Shown piece by piece: positions 36,724 to 47,645 of a DNA stretch of 64,000 bases; the first letter of the stretch is position 1, and the number at the start of each line of letters is the position of its first letter. The notes below the pieces were generated by a model. That model worked only from the letters and a program-made list of their open reading frames with translations, searched no databases and was not told the DNA's origin. The stretch is from Variovorax paradoxus B4 (GTDB lineage: Bacteria; Pseudomonadota; Gammaproteobacteria; Burkholderiales; Burkholderiaceae_C). The stretch lies in contig NC_022247.1 in assembly GCF_000463015.1 (NCBI RefSeq), forward strand, positions 1,426,001 to 1,490,000, in the 5' to 3' direction. A program made the position numbers and the translations under genes.

Positions 36724-37839
36724 TCAGGCGAAGACGCCGGCCGTGTCCTGCATGCGGGCGGAGACTTCGCCCAGGTGGTGCAGCGTGTCGCCGAAGGTGA
36801 TTTCGAGCTGCGTGAGCTTGCGGAAATAGTGGCTGCCGATGTATTCGTCGGTCACGCCGATGCCGCCATGCAGCTGCACCGAGTTCGCGGCGACATAGCG
36901 CATCGACGTGCCGAGCTGGTACTTGGCGCGCGCGAGCGCCTGGCGGCGCTCGTCGGCCGGGGCGTTGAGCTTGAGCGTCGCGTAGTAGCTCATCGAGCGC
37001 GCGAGCTCGAGCTGCATCTTCATGTCGGCCACGCGATGGCGCAGCGCCTGGAAGGTGGAGATGGTCACGCCGAACTGCTTGCGCTGGTTCATGTAGTCGA
37101 CGGTGAGGGCCACGGTCTTGTCCATCACGCCGACCGCTTCGGCGCAGGTGGCGGCAATGCCGACGTCGACCGCATATTCAAGTGCGGCCAATCCGTCGGC
37201 CGTGACCAGCGTGGCGTCTGCCTTGTCGAACACCACCTCGGCCGCACGGCCGCCGTCCTGCGTGCCGTAGCCGCGGGCCTCGACACCGCTGGCGCTGCGT
37301 TCGACCAGGAAGAGGGCGATCTTGCCGTCCACCTTGGCCGGCACCAGGTACGCGTCGGCTTCGTCGCCCACGGGCACCACGCTCTTGGCGCCCGTCAGCG
37401 ACCAGCCGTCGCCGGCCTTCACGGCCTTGGCGTCGCACAGGTCGAGCCGGTAGCGCGACTTGCGTTCCTGGTAGGCCAGCACCACGATGGCCTGGCCGCC
37501 GGCAATGCGCGGCAGCCAGCCGTCCTTGGTGTCGGCATTGGCATAGCCGCTGAGCACGGCGCCGGCAATCAAGGTCTGCGCGAAGGGCTCCAGCACGATG
37601 CCGCGGCCCAGCTCTTCCATCACCACCATGCCGGCCACCGGGCCCATGCCCAGGCCGCCGTCGTCTTCGGCGATGTAGAGGCCGCCCAGGCCGAGTTCGG
37701 CCAGTTCGTCCCATGCTTCGCGCGAGAAGCCGCCCTTGGCCTCGATGCCGCGGCGGCGCTCGAAGTCATAGCCCTTGTCGACCCACTTGCGAACGGCGTC
37801 GCGCAGTTGTTCCTGGTCGTCCGAAAAATTGAAGTCCAT
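36724..37839 (-). CDS. acyl-CoA dehydrogenase, small-subunit type (PimD-like)
   Basis: 371 residues. Acyl-CoA dehydrogenase fold (MDFNFSDDQEQLRDAVRKWV; LGLGGLYIAEDDGGLGMGP; QFGVTISTFQALRHRVADM). The C-terminus has LHGGIGVTDEYIGSHYFRKL but lacks the FAD-contacting YxGxxEIQR motif and ends in QLEITFGDTLHHLGEVSARM, as in the small subunit of pimeloyl-CoA dehydrogenase (PimD). It is encoded 12 bp after the large subunit, so a heteromeric enzyme acting on dicarboxyl-CoA or similar acyl-CoA is likely. Confidence 0.85.
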   Translation of the reverse strand: MDFNFSDDQEQLRDAVRKWVDKGYDFERRRGIEAKGGFSREAWDELAELGLGGLYIAEDDGGLGMGPVAGMVVMEELGRGIVLEPFAQTLIAGAVLSGYANADTKDGWLPRIAGGQAIVVLAYQERKSRYRLDLCDAKAVKAGDGWSLTGAKSVVPVGDEADAYLVPAKVDGKIALFLVERSASGVEARGYGTQDGGRAAEVVFDKADATLVTADGLAALEYAVDVGIAATCAEAVGVMDKTVALTVDYMNQRKQFGVTISTFQALRHRVADMKMQLELARSMSYYATLKLNAPADERRQALARAKYQLGTSMRYVAANSVQLHGGIGVTDEYIGSHYFRKLTQLEITFGDTLHHLGEVSARMQDTAGVFA

Positions 37840-37851
37840 GTTCTTGTCTCC

Positions 37852-39033
37852 TCAGCCCAGCACCGTCTGCGCGACGATGTTGCGTTGCACTTCGTTCGAG
37901 CCGCCGTAGATGGTGGTCTTGCGCATGTTGAAGAAGGTCGACGCGAGCGGCGCAAGGGCCGGGTTGCCGCCGGGGAAGTCGCCCTGCCAGCCGGCTTCCA
38001 TCGCCTCGCGGATCAGCGGCAGCGAATAGGGACCGCCGGCCAGCATCATCAGTTCGCTGTAGCGCTGCTGGATCTCGCTGCCGCGGATCTTGAGCAGGCC
38101 CGCGACGTCGAGCGAGTTCTTGCCCGATGTGGCCGCCGAGAGCACGCGCAGCACCATCATCTCGAGCGCGACGATGTCGACTTCGAGCTTGGCGATCTCG
38201 TCGCGGAAGCGCTGGTCGTCGTAGACGCCTTCGCTCCTGGCGATGCGCTTCAAGCGCTCGAGCTCGCGCTTGGCGCGGTTCACGTCGGCGATGTTGGTGC
38301 GCTCGTGCGAGAGCAGGTGCTTGGCGTAGGTCCAGCCCTTGTTCTCCTCGCCGATCAGGTTCTCGGCCGGCACTTCGACGTTGTCGAAGAACACCTCGTT
38401 CACCTCGTGGCCGCCGTCGAGCAGCTTGATCGGGCGCACCGTGACGCCGGGCGACTTCATGTCGAGCAGCAGGAAGCTGATGCCAGTCTGCGGCTTGCCC
38501 TCGTTGCTGGTGCGCACGAGGTTGAACATCCAGTCGCCGTACTGGCCGAGCGTGGTCCAGGTCTTCTGGCCGTTGACGATGTACTTGTCGCCCTTGCGCT
38601 CGGCCTTGGTCTTGACGGAAGCCAGGTCCGAGCCGGAGCCGGGCTCGCTGTAGCCCTGGCTCCACCAGACTTCACCGCTGGCGATGCCGGGGAGGAAGCG
38701 CTTCTGCTGTTCGGCGTTGCCGAATGCCATGATCACCGGGGCGACCATCACCGGGCCGAATGGAACGATCCGCGGCGCGCCGGCCAGTGCAGTCTCTTCC
38801 TCGAACAGGTGGCGCTGGATGGCGGTCCAGCCCGGGCCGCCGAATTCCTTCGGCCAGCCGTAGCCCAGCCAACCCTTCTTGCCGAGGATCCTGGCCCAGC
38901 CCTGCAAATCGTCGCGCGTCAGTTCGAGCGCGTTGTGCACCTTGTGCGAAATCTCTTTGGGAAGGTTTTCCTTGACCCAGGCGCGAATCTCTTCGCGGAA
39001 CTTCTGTTCTTCGGGCGTGAAGCTCAAATCCAT
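37852..39033 (-). CDS. acyl-CoA dehydrogenase, large-subunit type (PimC-like)
   Basis: 393 residues from the ATG at 39033 (MDLSFTPEEQKFREEIRAWV). FAD and substrate motifs are intact: WWSQGYSEPGSGSDLASVKT, NGQKTWTTLGQYGDWMFNLV, and the C-terminal YGGSNEVQRNIVAQ. It resembles PimC, the catalytic large subunit of pimeloyl-CoA dehydrogenase. A longer frame upstream enters the purN antisense region and is not coding. Divergent from purN over 139 bp. Confidence 0.88.
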   Translation of the reverse strand: MDLSFTPEEQKFREEIRAWVKENLPKEISHKVHNALELTRDDLQGWARILGKKGWLGYGWPKEFGGPGWTAIQRHLFEEETALAGAPRIVPFGPVMVAPVIMAFGNAEQQKRFLPGIASGEVWWSQGYSEPGSGSDLASVKTKAERKGDKYIVNGQKTWTTLGQYGDWMFNLVRTSNEGKPQTGISFLLLDMKSPGVTVRPIKLLDGGHEVNEVFFDNVEVPAENLIGEENKGWTYAKHLLSHERTNIADVNRAKRELERLKRIARSEGVYDDQRFRDEIAKLEVDIVALEMMVLRVLSAATSGKNSLDVAGLLKIRGSEIQQRYSELMMLAGGPYSLPLIREAMEAGWQGDFPGGNPALAPLASTFFNMRKTTIYGGSNEVQRNIVAQTVLG

Positions 39034-39172
39034 GCGTGCCTCGCTGTGTTGATCGGTCTGCCGCCATCGCGGCGAAAAGCGGCGTGTCTCCGGAGACTGG
39101 AGTTTTAGCACGGTCGTGCTGTGAATCGGTGTCCGCGCGGCGACAAGCCGAGCACAGATAATCCCGCCTCCC

Positions 39173-39769
39173 ATGAAGAACATCGTGATCCTGATCTCCG
39201 GCGGCGGCTCCAACATGGCGGCCATCGTGCGTGCCGCAGAGCGCGACCGCTGGTCCGGGCGTTTTGGCGCCCGTATTTCCGCAGTCGTCAGCAACAGGGC
39301 CGAAGCGGGGGGGCTTGCGATCGCCAGGACGCACGGCATCGAAACCGCCGTGGTCCCGCACAAGGAGTTCCCGACGCGCGAGGCTTTCGACGAGGCGCTG
39401 GCGAAGGTCGTCGATGCGCATTCGCCGGCGCTGGTGGTGCTGGCGGGCTTCATGCGCATCCTGACGCCGGGCTTCGTCGAGCGCTACGCCGGCCGCCTGG
39501 TCAACATCCACCCTTCCTTGCTGCCGGCATTTCCCGGGCTGAACACGCACCAGCGGGCCATCGACGCCGGCTGCAAGGTGGCAGGCGTCACGGTGCACCA
39601 GGTGACCACGGAACTCGACCATGGCCCGATCCTGGCCCAGGCGGTGGTGCCGGTGCTGCCGGACGACACGGCCGCCACGCTCGCCGGCCGGGTGCTCGCG
39701 CAGGAGCATCAGTTGTATCCACGCGCCATTGCCGAGTGGCTTGCAGATACATCAAGTCACACGTCTTAA
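39173..39769 (+). CDS. purN: phosphoribosylglycinamide formyltransferase
   Basis: 198 residues. The N-terminal MKNIVILISGGGSNMAAIVR is the glycinamide ribonucleotide loop. The catalytic region reads VVLAGFMRILTPGFVERYAG, then NIHPSLLPAFPGLNTH (Asn-His), then VTVHQVTTELDHGPILAQ with the catalytic Asp. It transfers a formyl group from N10-formyl-THF to GAR in purine synthesis. Cytoplasmic, single gene; the small lipoprotein gene follows 35 bp later. Confidence 0.97.
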   Translation: MKNIVILISGGGSNMAAIVRAAERDRWSGRFGARISAVVSNRAEAGGLAIARTHGIETAVVPHKEFPTREAFDEALAKVVDAHSPALVVLAGFMRILTPGFVERYAGRLVNIHPSLLPAFPGLNTHQRAIDAGCKVAGVTVHQVTTELDHGPILAQAVVPVLPDDTAATLAGRVLAQEHQLYPRAIAEWLADTSSHTS

Positions 39770-39804
39770 ATTTGTTTATATTCGCGGGTTTTCGGGAGCA
39801 CGAA

Positions 39805-40125
39805 TTGAAAACCCAATCGCTACTGTCCGCGGTCGCTGGCGCCATCCTGCTGTCGGCCTGCGCCGCGCCAGCCTCTGCACCGCCCCCCGCATCCGCATCC
39901 GCTGCGCCACCCGAGCCGGTGTTCCAGTGCAATGCGGACGGCGCGCGGTTCGCCGTCGGCCAGCCGTTGTCGCCTCAACTCGAGGCTGCAGCCCGCGTGC
40001 GCGCCGGGGCGGGCACGGTGCGTGCACTGAAGCCCGGCGAGGCGGTGACGATGGAACTCAATGGCGGGCGCCTCAACCTCGATGTGGACGCGCGTGGCCG
40101 CGTGACGGACGTCCGCTGCGGCTGA
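39805..40125 (+). CDS. I78-family peptidase inhibitor-like lipoprotein
   Basis: 106 residues from a TTG start at 39805, preceded by GGGAGCA 7 bp upstream; no ATG is available that keeps the signal. N-terminus MKTQSLLSAVAGAILLSAC is a lipoprotein signal with lipobox LSAC. After an Ala/Pro/Ser linker comes the I78 motif: FQCNADGARFAVGQPL, ARVRAGAGTVRALKPGEAVT, then GGRLNLDVDARGRVTDVRCG with the two expected cysteines. I78 proteins are small periplasmic inhibitors of serine proteases or related fold members with unknown target. Confidence 0.78.
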   Translation: MKTQSLLSAVAGAILLSACAAPASAPPPASASAAPPEPVFQCNADGARFAVGQPLSPQLEAAARVRAGAGTVRALKPGEAVTMELNGGRLNLDVDARGRVTDVRCG

Positions 40126-40162
40126 GGCGCTTTGGGGCCGACGCTGTCGGATACCTGGCGTT

Positions 40163-40399
40163 CTACACCGGCGCGAAGCGTCGTTGGCGGACACCGTCGA
40201 TCTCCACGGTGCCCTCGAACATCGCGGCCGGGCGGACCCACAGCCCCTTCGCGCCATAGAGCGCGCGGTACAGCGTCATCGGTTCAAGCGTTTCGCTGTG
40301 GCGCACGGTGCCCAGCACCTCGTATTCGCCGCCTTTGTAGTGCCGATAGCGGCCGGGAGGCGTTTCTATCAGGGGTGGCAGGTCGTTGTCGTCGTTCAC
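40163..40399 (-). CDS. DUF1653 domain protein
   Basis: 78 residues, essentially one DUF1653 domain: PPGRYRHYKGGEYEVLGTVR, then MTLYRALYGAKGLWVRPAAM, then FEGTVEIDGVRQRRF. The fold is a small SH3-like barrel found widely as a stand-alone protein. No biochemical function is known. Convergent with the I78 gene and divergent from the M48 peptidase across 46 bp. Confidence 0.88.
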   Translation of the reverse strand: MNDDNDLPPLIETPPGRYRHYKGGEYEVLGTVRHSETLEPMTLYRALYGAKGLWVRPAAMFEGTVEIDGVRQRRFAPV

Positions 40400-40445
40400 G
40401 GTCTTGCGTGCCTTTCAAACTGTGGGGTTGGCGGAGGAAAGTCGG

Positions 40446-42299
40446 ATGGATCGCGCTGATTTTGTTCACCTTGTCAGGCTGAGCGAGCATGCCAGCGCGG
40501 ACGACAGCGCGCGCTACCGGCGCAGCGTCGCGGCCTTTGCCGCACTCGGCTATCTCTGGGTGCTGGCCTGCCTCGCGCTTTCCGTCGGCATCATCGCCTG
40601 GGTCGCTCTGGCTGCCGGACGCGGGCGTTTCAGTTTCACGCGCGGCTGGCTGCTGCTGTTCGCCCTCGGGCTGCTCTGGGCCACGCTGCGCGCGCTCTGG
40701 GTTCGGTTCGACGAACCCGCAGGGCGCGAGCTTTCGCGCGCGGATGCGCCAGCGCTGTTCGAGGCGCTCGAGCGCATCCGCAAGAAGATCAAGGGGCCGC
40801 CGGTTCATCGCGTCTATCTCGACGGCGAGTTCAACGCCAGTATCCGGCAGGTGCCGCGTTTCGGGCTGTTCGGCGGGGCAATCAATTCCCTCAGCATCGG
40901 GTTGCCGCTGCTGATGATGCTGGACCGGCGGCGGCTGCTTTCGGTGCTCGCCCACGAGTATGGGCATTTGCGCGGAAACCACGGCAAGCTCAGTGCCTGG
41001 ATCTACCGCACGCGGCTCTCCTGGCTGAAGCTGGATGCCAGCCTGCAGCGCGACGAAGGCGTGATGGCGCTGGTGTCGCAGGCATTCTTCCACTGGTACT
41101 TTCCGCGTTTCGCGGCCCGGACATTCGCGCTCGCCCGCCAGGACGAATATGAAGCCGACCGCATCTCCGGCCGCCTCCTGGGCACGCCCGTTGCCGCGGC
41201 CGCATTGACGGAAATAGCCATCAAGGCCAGCTGGTATGCCGACGAGTTCTGGGCCTCGCATTGGGCGCGCGCCGAACGGGAGCCCCAGCCGCCGGGTCCC
41301 TTCACGGCGCTGAAGGAGCGCGCCGGCACACCGCCGGATGCGGAATTCGCGCGCCAGGCATTGCGCGAAGCCATGCGGCGCGTCAGCGACCTGGAAGACA
41401 CCCATCCGGTGCTGCGCGACCGCCTTGAGGCGCTCGGCCAGAAGGCCGTGGTGCCGCCCTGGTCGACCGAGCCTGCGCTGGGCATGCTGGCCGACAGCGC
41501 CAAGTGGATCGAGCATTTCGACACCCAATGGCGCCGCGCCCATGCCAGCGACTGGAAGCAGCACCATGCGCATCGGTCGCGCATTCGCGAGCGCGTCGAC
41601 CTGCTCGCGGCGCGCGGCGAACGCAACACGCCCGACGAACTGGTGGAGTGGGCGGATTCCGAGCGCCGGCTCGATCCGGCCGCCTCGGTGCGCGTTCGCT
41701 ACGAACGCGCACTCCAGATTTCGCCAGAACATCCGGGCGCCCTGCGCGGACTGGCCCAGATGCTGCCTCTGCGCGATCGCGCGGCGCGTCTGGCCGTGCT
41801 CGAGCGCCTGTACGGATCCGGCGCGGCCAGCCGATGGTGGGCCGCGAAAAGTGCCGTGGCTGCACTTGAAGACCCCGATGCGGGAATGCACGACGAAGAA
41901 GCGCTCAAGCTGTGGCGCGGCCGCCTCAAGGAGGCCGAGGAAGCCGAGACCCGTGCCTGGGAAGAGATCACCGAAACGCCTTTCTTCAGCCAGATTGCCG
42001 GGCATGACCTGAACGACCACGAATTGGATGAACTGCGGGCCGACCTGGCGCGGTGTCTTCCCATTTCGCGGGTTTGGCTGGTGCGCAAGACCCTGCGCGA
42101 ATTCCCGTGGCGCCGAGCCTACCTCGTGTTTGTCGAGCTGCCCGGACTGGACGACGGCGACCGCTGGTCGCTTTGCCGCCAGCTCGAACAGACGCTGAGC
42201 CTGCCGGGTGCGGCGCTGGTTCTCTGGGCCGGCCATTCGCCGACCTTGGCCGAAATCGAGCGGCAGGCTTTCGGGGCGATCTGGACGCGCACGGCGTAG
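40446..42299 (+). CDS. M48-family membrane metallopeptidase
   Basis: 617 residues. Two membrane segments lie near the N-terminus (about 20-50 and 60-80). The zinc motif is LAHEYGHLRGNHG with H170-E171-x-x-H174, and the third ligand is Glu236 in DEYEADRISGRLLG. The second half (250-617) is long, helical and TPR-like (PEHPGALRGLAQMLPLRDRA). It resembles M48 proteins with a large C-terminal repeat region, possibly envelope quality control. Start ATG at 40446; an earlier in-frame ATG would overlap the DUF1653 promoter. Confidence 0.85.
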   Translation: MDRADFVHLVRLSEHASADDSARYRRSVAAFAALGYLWVLACLALSVGIIAWVALAAGRGRFSFTRGWLLLFALGLLWATLRALWVRFDEPAGRELSRADAPALFEALERIRKKIKGPPVHRVYLDGEFNASIRQVPRFGLFGGAINSLSIGLPLLMMLDRRRLLSVLAHEYGHLRGNHGKLSAWIYRTRLSWLKLDASLQRDEGVMALVSQAFFHWYFPRFAARTFALARQDEYEADRISGRLLGTPVAAAALTEIAIKASWYADEFWASHWARAEREPQPPGPFTALKERAGTPPDAEFARQALREAMRRVSDLEDTHPVLRDRLEALGQKAVVPPWSTEPALGMLADSAKWIEHFDTQWRRAHASDWKQHHAHRSRIRERVDLLAARGERNTPDELVEWADSERRLDPAASVRVRYERALQISPEHPGALRGLAQMLPLRDRAARLAVLERLYGSGAASRWWAAKSAVAALEDPDAGMHDEEALKLWRGRLKEAEEAETRAWEEITETPFFSQIAGHDLNDHELDELRADLARCLPISRVWLVRKTLREFPWRRAYLVFVELPGLDDGDRWSLCRQLEQTLSLPGAALVLWAGHSPTLAEIERQAFGAIWTRTA

Positions 42300-42327
42300 G
42301 GAGCCGCCCGGCTGAGACAATCGGGGA

Positions 42328-43599
42328 ATGCACCCCAAAGCCCTGTTGGAGGCCACCGCCGATCTGGTCGGCCTTGTCCTGAAATTCGATCACCCGGCCG
42401 ACCAGGTCGTTTCGCGCTTTTTCCGCGATCACCGCGAGTTCGGCCCGCGCGAGCGCGCCACGCTCGCCGAGACCGTCTACACCGTGTTGCGCAAGAAGCT
42501 CCTGTTCGACCACCTCTCGCCCTCGGGCAGCGGTTCGAAGGAGCGCCGCATGGCGATCCTGGGCTTTCATGGCCCGCGCGACTTTCTGAAGAGCGCCCTC
42601 AACGACACCGAGAAGCGCTGGCTCGACAATTGCGACGCCGTCAAGCCGGAGGATCTGCTCGAACGCCATCGCCACAACCTGCCCGAATGGCTGGTGGGGC
42701 CGCTCAAGGCCCAGCTGGGCGACGGTTTCTGGCCCCTGGTCGAAAGCCTGCAGCAGCCCGCCCCGCTCGATCTTCGCGTCAATGCCCTGACCGACAAGCG
42801 CGCAGAGGTCAAGGCGGAGCTGGCGAAAGCCGCGATCAAATCGGTAGCAACCCCGTTTTCGCCCTGGGGCCTGCGCATCGACGGCAAGCCCGCACTGACC
42901 AAGCTGGACGCTTTCGCCCGCGGTGCCGTCGAGGTGCAGGACGAGGGTTCCCAGCTGCTCGCGCTGCTGCTGGACGCCAAGCGAGGCGAAATGGTGGTCG
43001 ATTTTTGCGCCGGCGCCGGCGGCAAGACGCTGGCAATCGGCGCGACCATGCGCAATACGGGCCGGCTCTACGCCTTCGATACCTCGGCCCACCGGCTCGA
43101 TGCGCTCAAGCCGCGGCTTGCGCGCAGCAAGCTCTCGAACGTCCATCCGGCCGCCATTGCGCACGAGAGGGACGATCGCATCAAGCGCCTGGCTGGCAAG
43201 ATCGACCGGGTGCTGGTGGACGCGCCTTGCTCGGGCCTGGGCACGCTGCGCCGCAATCCGGACCTGAAATGGCGCCAGTCGCCCAAATCGGTCGAGGAAT
43301 TGACGGTCAAGCAGGCCGCCATCCTGCAAAGTGCGGCACGCCTGCTGAAATCGGGCGGGCGGCTGGTTTATGCCACCTGCAGCGTGCTGCCCGAGGAAAA
43401 CGAAGCCATTGCCGAGGCTTTCAGCGCCGCCAACCCCGATTTCGTGCCCCAGGACGCCGCGGAACTGCTGCAGGGCCTCAAGGTGGAGGGTTTCGAGGCG
43501 CTCTGCGCCGGCGGTGCGGACGGCCGCCGCTATTTGCGGCTGTGGCCTCATCGCCACGCGACGGACGGTTTCTTTGCGGCAGTGTGGAACCGCAACTAG
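42328..43599 (+). CDS. RsmB/NOP-type RNA (cytosine-5) methyltransferase
   Basis: 423 residues. The NusB-like N-terminal domain (VVSRFFRDHREFGPRERATL) is followed by a Rossmann methyltransferase: VQDEGSQLLALLL, VVDFCAGAGGKTLAIGATM (SAM motif), DAPCSGLGTLRRNPDLKW with the first catalytic cysteine and YATCSVLPEENEAI with the second. RsmB methylates C967 of 16S rRNA; this protein is a paralog or ortholog of that family. It starts 28 bp after the M48 gene. Confidence 0.92.
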   Translation: MHPKALLEATADLVGLVLKFDHPADQVVSRFFRDHREFGPRERATLAETVYTVLRKKLLFDHLSPSGSGSKERRMAILGFHGPRDFLKSALNDTEKRWLDNCDAVKPEDLLERHRHNLPEWLVGPLKAQLGDGFWPLVESLQQPAPLDLRVNALTDKRAEVKAELAKAAIKSVATPFSPWGLRIDGKPALTKLDAFARGAVEVQDEGSQLLALLLDAKRGEMVVDFCAGAGGKTLAIGATMRNTGRLYAFDTSAHRLDALKPRLARSKLSNVHPAAIAHERDDRIKRLAGKIDRVLVDAPCSGLGTLRRNPDLKWRQSPKSVEELTVKQAAILQSAARLLKSGGRLVYATCSVLPEENEAIAEAFSAANPDFVPQDAAELLQGLKVEGFEALCAGGADGRRYLRLWPHRHATDGFFAAVWNRN

Positions 43600-43732
43600 G
43601 CACGGCACTCCAAATTAGGGTAAATCTGCGCCTTTAAGGAAGGGCAAAGGGCCTCATTTAGGCCCTGCCGCCTTAAAATCGCGGGTTAACTGAAAGACTG
43701 CACCTTCGTGTGGTCATGGAGCACTTAATTCA

Positions 43733-44947
43733 ATGTTGATTCCTGACTCTGCCGTTTTGAGCGCGGCCATCGACTGGCTCGGACACGGCTTGTGGGACCT
43801 CACATGGTGGCAAGTCGTGCTGTACACGCTCGTCACCACGCACATCACGATCGCCGCGGTCACGATCTTCCTGCACCGCACGCAGACGCACCGGGCCATG
43901 GATCTGGGCCCGATCCCTTCGCATTTCTTCCGTTTCTGGCTGTGGCTCGGCACCGGCATGGTGACCAAGGAATGGGTGGCCATCCACCGCAAGCACCACG
44001 CCAAGTGCGAAACCGAAGAGGACCCGCACAGCCCGCAGGTCAAGGGCATCGATGAAGTCCTGTGGCGCGGCGCCGAGCTGTATCGCGCCGAGTCGAAGAA
44101 CAAGGAAACGATGGAGCGCTACGGCCACGGCACGCCCGACGACTGGCTGGAACGCAACCTGTACACCCGCTACAGCTGGCAAGGTGTGGGCCTGATGCTG
44201 GTCATCAACCTGGCGCTGTTCGGCGCGCTCGGCCTGACGGTCTGGGCCGTGCAGATGCTGTGGATCCCGATCACCGCGGCCGGCATCATCAATGGCATCG
44301 GCCACTACTGGGGCTACCGCAACTTCGAGGCGCCGGACGCCAGCCGCAATGTCTCGCCCTGGGGCCTGATCATCGGCGGCGAAGAGCTGCACAACAACCA
44401 CCACACGTACCCCACCTCGGCCAAGTTCTCGGTCAAGAAGTACGAATTCGACATCGGCTGGGTCTACATCCAGATGATGCAGAAGATCGGCTGGGCCAAG
44501 GTCAAGAAGGTGCCGCCGAAGATGCAGATGGGCGACATCCAGCCGGTGGCCAACGAGAAGACGCTCGAGGCCGTCATTGCCAACCGCTATGAAGTGATGG
44601 CCGGCTATGCCCGCGAGATGCGCCGTGTCACCAAGGCGGAACTGGCTGCACTCAAGACCAAGGGCGGCGACATCTCGGTGCTCAAGGCTGCCAAGAACTG
44701 GCTGCATCGCGACGACGACAAGGTGCCCGCATCGGCCCGCACGCACCTCGTGCAGGCGCGCGCTGCCCACCCGGTGATCGACAAGATGGTCACCATGCGC
44801 GAAGAGTTGCGCCAGCTCTGGCTCAACACCTCGCAGTCGCGCGAGCAACTGGCGGCCGATCTGGCGGCCTGGTGCCATCGTGCGGAAGCCAGCGGCATCG
44901 CCGGCTTGCGCGAGTTCTCCACCCGTCTGCGCGCCGCACGCGCCTGA
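43733..44947 (+). CDS. acyl-lipid/acyl-CoA fatty acid desaturase
   Basis: 404 residues. Three histidine boxes for the di-iron site are present: HRTQTHRAMD (about 48-57), HRKHHAKCE (85-93) and HNNHHTYPTS (about 220-229), with four membrane segments between them. It introduces a double bond, probably delta-9, into acyl chains in the membrane and so controls fluidity. A GGGCC-N7-GGCCC hairpin (about 43649-43665) lies in the 133-bp leader, together with an AT-richer region that may hold the promoter. The C-terminal 150 residues are helical and unlike plant-type desaturases. Confidence 0.93.
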   Translation: MLIPDSAVLSAAIDWLGHGLWDLTWWQVVLYTLVTTHITIAAVTIFLHRTQTHRAMDLGPIPSHFFRFWLWLGTGMVTKEWVAIHRKHHAKCETEEDPHSPQVKGIDEVLWRGAELYRAESKNKETMERYGHGTPDDWLERNLYTRYSWQGVGLMLVINLALFGALGLTVWAVQMLWIPITAAGIINGIGHYWGYRNFEAPDASRNVSPWGLIIGGEELHNNHHTYPTSAKFSVKKYEFDIGWVYIQMMQKIGWAKVKKVPPKMQMGDIQPVANEKTLEAVIANRYEVMAGYAREMRRVTKAELAALKTKGGDISVLKAAKNWLHRDDDKVPASARTHLVQARAAHPVIDKMVTMREELRQLWLNTSQSREQLAADLAAWCHRAEASGIAGLREFSTRLRAARA

Positions 44948-44985
44948 GCGAGCAGCAGGCAAGGAAGTCTCTCCGCTCATCAGAA

Positions 44986-45010
44986 AGCCGACCTCAGGGT
45001 CGGCTTTTTT
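44986..45010 (+). terminator. terminator of the desaturase gene
   Basis: Stem AGCCGACC / GGTCGGCT with a TCAG loop and a run of six T, about 40 bp after the desaturase stop. Confidence 0.92.
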
Positions 45011-45081
45011 GTGCCTGTCGCTTTCGTTCTGCCTGGTCGGGCAAGGGGTTGCCCATGGATGGCTATTCGACAGGCAACAAA

Positions 45082-45107
45082 AAACCCGCTGGATGAGCAG
45101 CGGGTTT
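45082..45107 (-). terminator. terminator of rpmB-rpmG (bidirectional form)
   Basis: Stem AAACCCGCT / AGCGGGTTT with T runs on both strands; it lies 25 bp beyond the rpmG stop on the minus strand and also backs up the desaturase terminator. Confidence 0.88.
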
Positions 45108-45131
45108 TTGCGGGGGGGGAACCGGGCCGAA

Positions 45132-45305
45132 TTACTTCAGCTTGATTTCCTTGTATTCGACGTGCTTGCGTGCCTTGGGGTCGAACTTCATGATCGACAT
45201 CTTTTCAGGCATCGTCTTCTTGTTCTTGCTGGTCGTGTAGAAGTGGCCGGTACCCGCGGTGGATTCCAGCTTGATCTTTTCGCGTCCGCCTTTGCTCGTT
45301 GCCAT
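45132..45305 (-). CDS. rpmG: 50S ribosomal protein L33
   Basis: 57 residues, [20 protein letters not shown] at the start and [13 protein letters not shown] at the end, typical of betaproteobacterial L33. There are no zinc-binding cysteines, so it is the zinc-free form. It is located 11 bp downstream of rpmB and is cotranscribed with it. Confidence 0.97.
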   Translation of the reverse strand: MATSKGGREKIKLESTAGTGHFYTTSKNKKTMPEKMSIMKFDPKARKHVEYKEIKLK

Positions 45306-45316
45306 GATTCAGCTCC

Positions 45317-45550
45317 TTAAGCTTGGCCGCGTGCACGCAGGTCTGCGAGCACGGCGTCGATGCCGTTCTTGTCGATCAGGCGCAGTGCGGCGCTCGAAAC
45401 ACGCAGGCGAACCCAGCGGTTTTCAGTCTCGACCCAGAAACGGCGGTATTGCAGGTTCGGCAGGAACCGGCGCTTGGTTTTGTTGTTGGCGTGGGAAACG
45501 TTGTTTCCGACCATCGGGCCTTTGCCCGTTACGTCGCATACGCGTGCCAT
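45317..45550 (-). CDS. rpmB: 50S ribosomal protein L28
   Basis: 77 residues, [20 protein letters not shown] at the start, then [18 protein letters not shown], the usual L28 length and sequence. It has no CxxC zinc pairs. First gene of rpmB-rpmG, with a TATAAT box and a structured leader 150 bp upstream. Confidence 0.97.
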   Translation of the reverse strand: MARVCDVTGKGPMVGNNVSHANNKTKRRFLPNLQYRRFWVETENRWVRLRVSSAALRLIDKNGIDAVLADLRARGQA

Positions 45551-45646
45551 GAGGACACTCTTTCTTGAACAGCTGGCACCGGCGCAATCGTGGCGATTGC
45601 AGGTGTTTTGCAGCTTGACCTCGCCAGAAACGGGTGGCGGTACCCC

Positions 45647-45708
45647 GGCTTTGCCTGGATGCTCGGCCCCTCGTGAAAGGGGCTATTTCGGCAAAGCCTT
45701 GGATTATA
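45647..45708 (-). promoter_or_regulatory. rpmB promoter -10 and nested leader hairpin
   Basis: On the minus strand a perfect TATAAT (45703-45708) is followed in the transcript by a nested structure: outer arms at 45690-45698 and 45647-45655 (GGCTTTGCC / GGCAAAGCC) and an inner stem GCCCC / GGGGC at 45666-45683. It is placed after the trxB stop (45736) and about 100 nt before rpmB. No good -35 is visible. It may be both the trxB terminator and a leader of the ribosomal protein operon. Confidence 0.55.
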
Positions 45709-45735
45709 GCCCTTTTGGAGGCCCGTGTGGTTCGC

Positions 45736-47551
<1,816 letters not shown>

Positions 47552-47645
47552 GCCGCCGGGCCCGGCGCTTCTGGCAGCCGCGCCCTTTTGTTGTAGTGTT
47601 CAGGCGCCCAGCCGCCGTTTCGAAGGATTGGGTGCCGCGTTTTTC

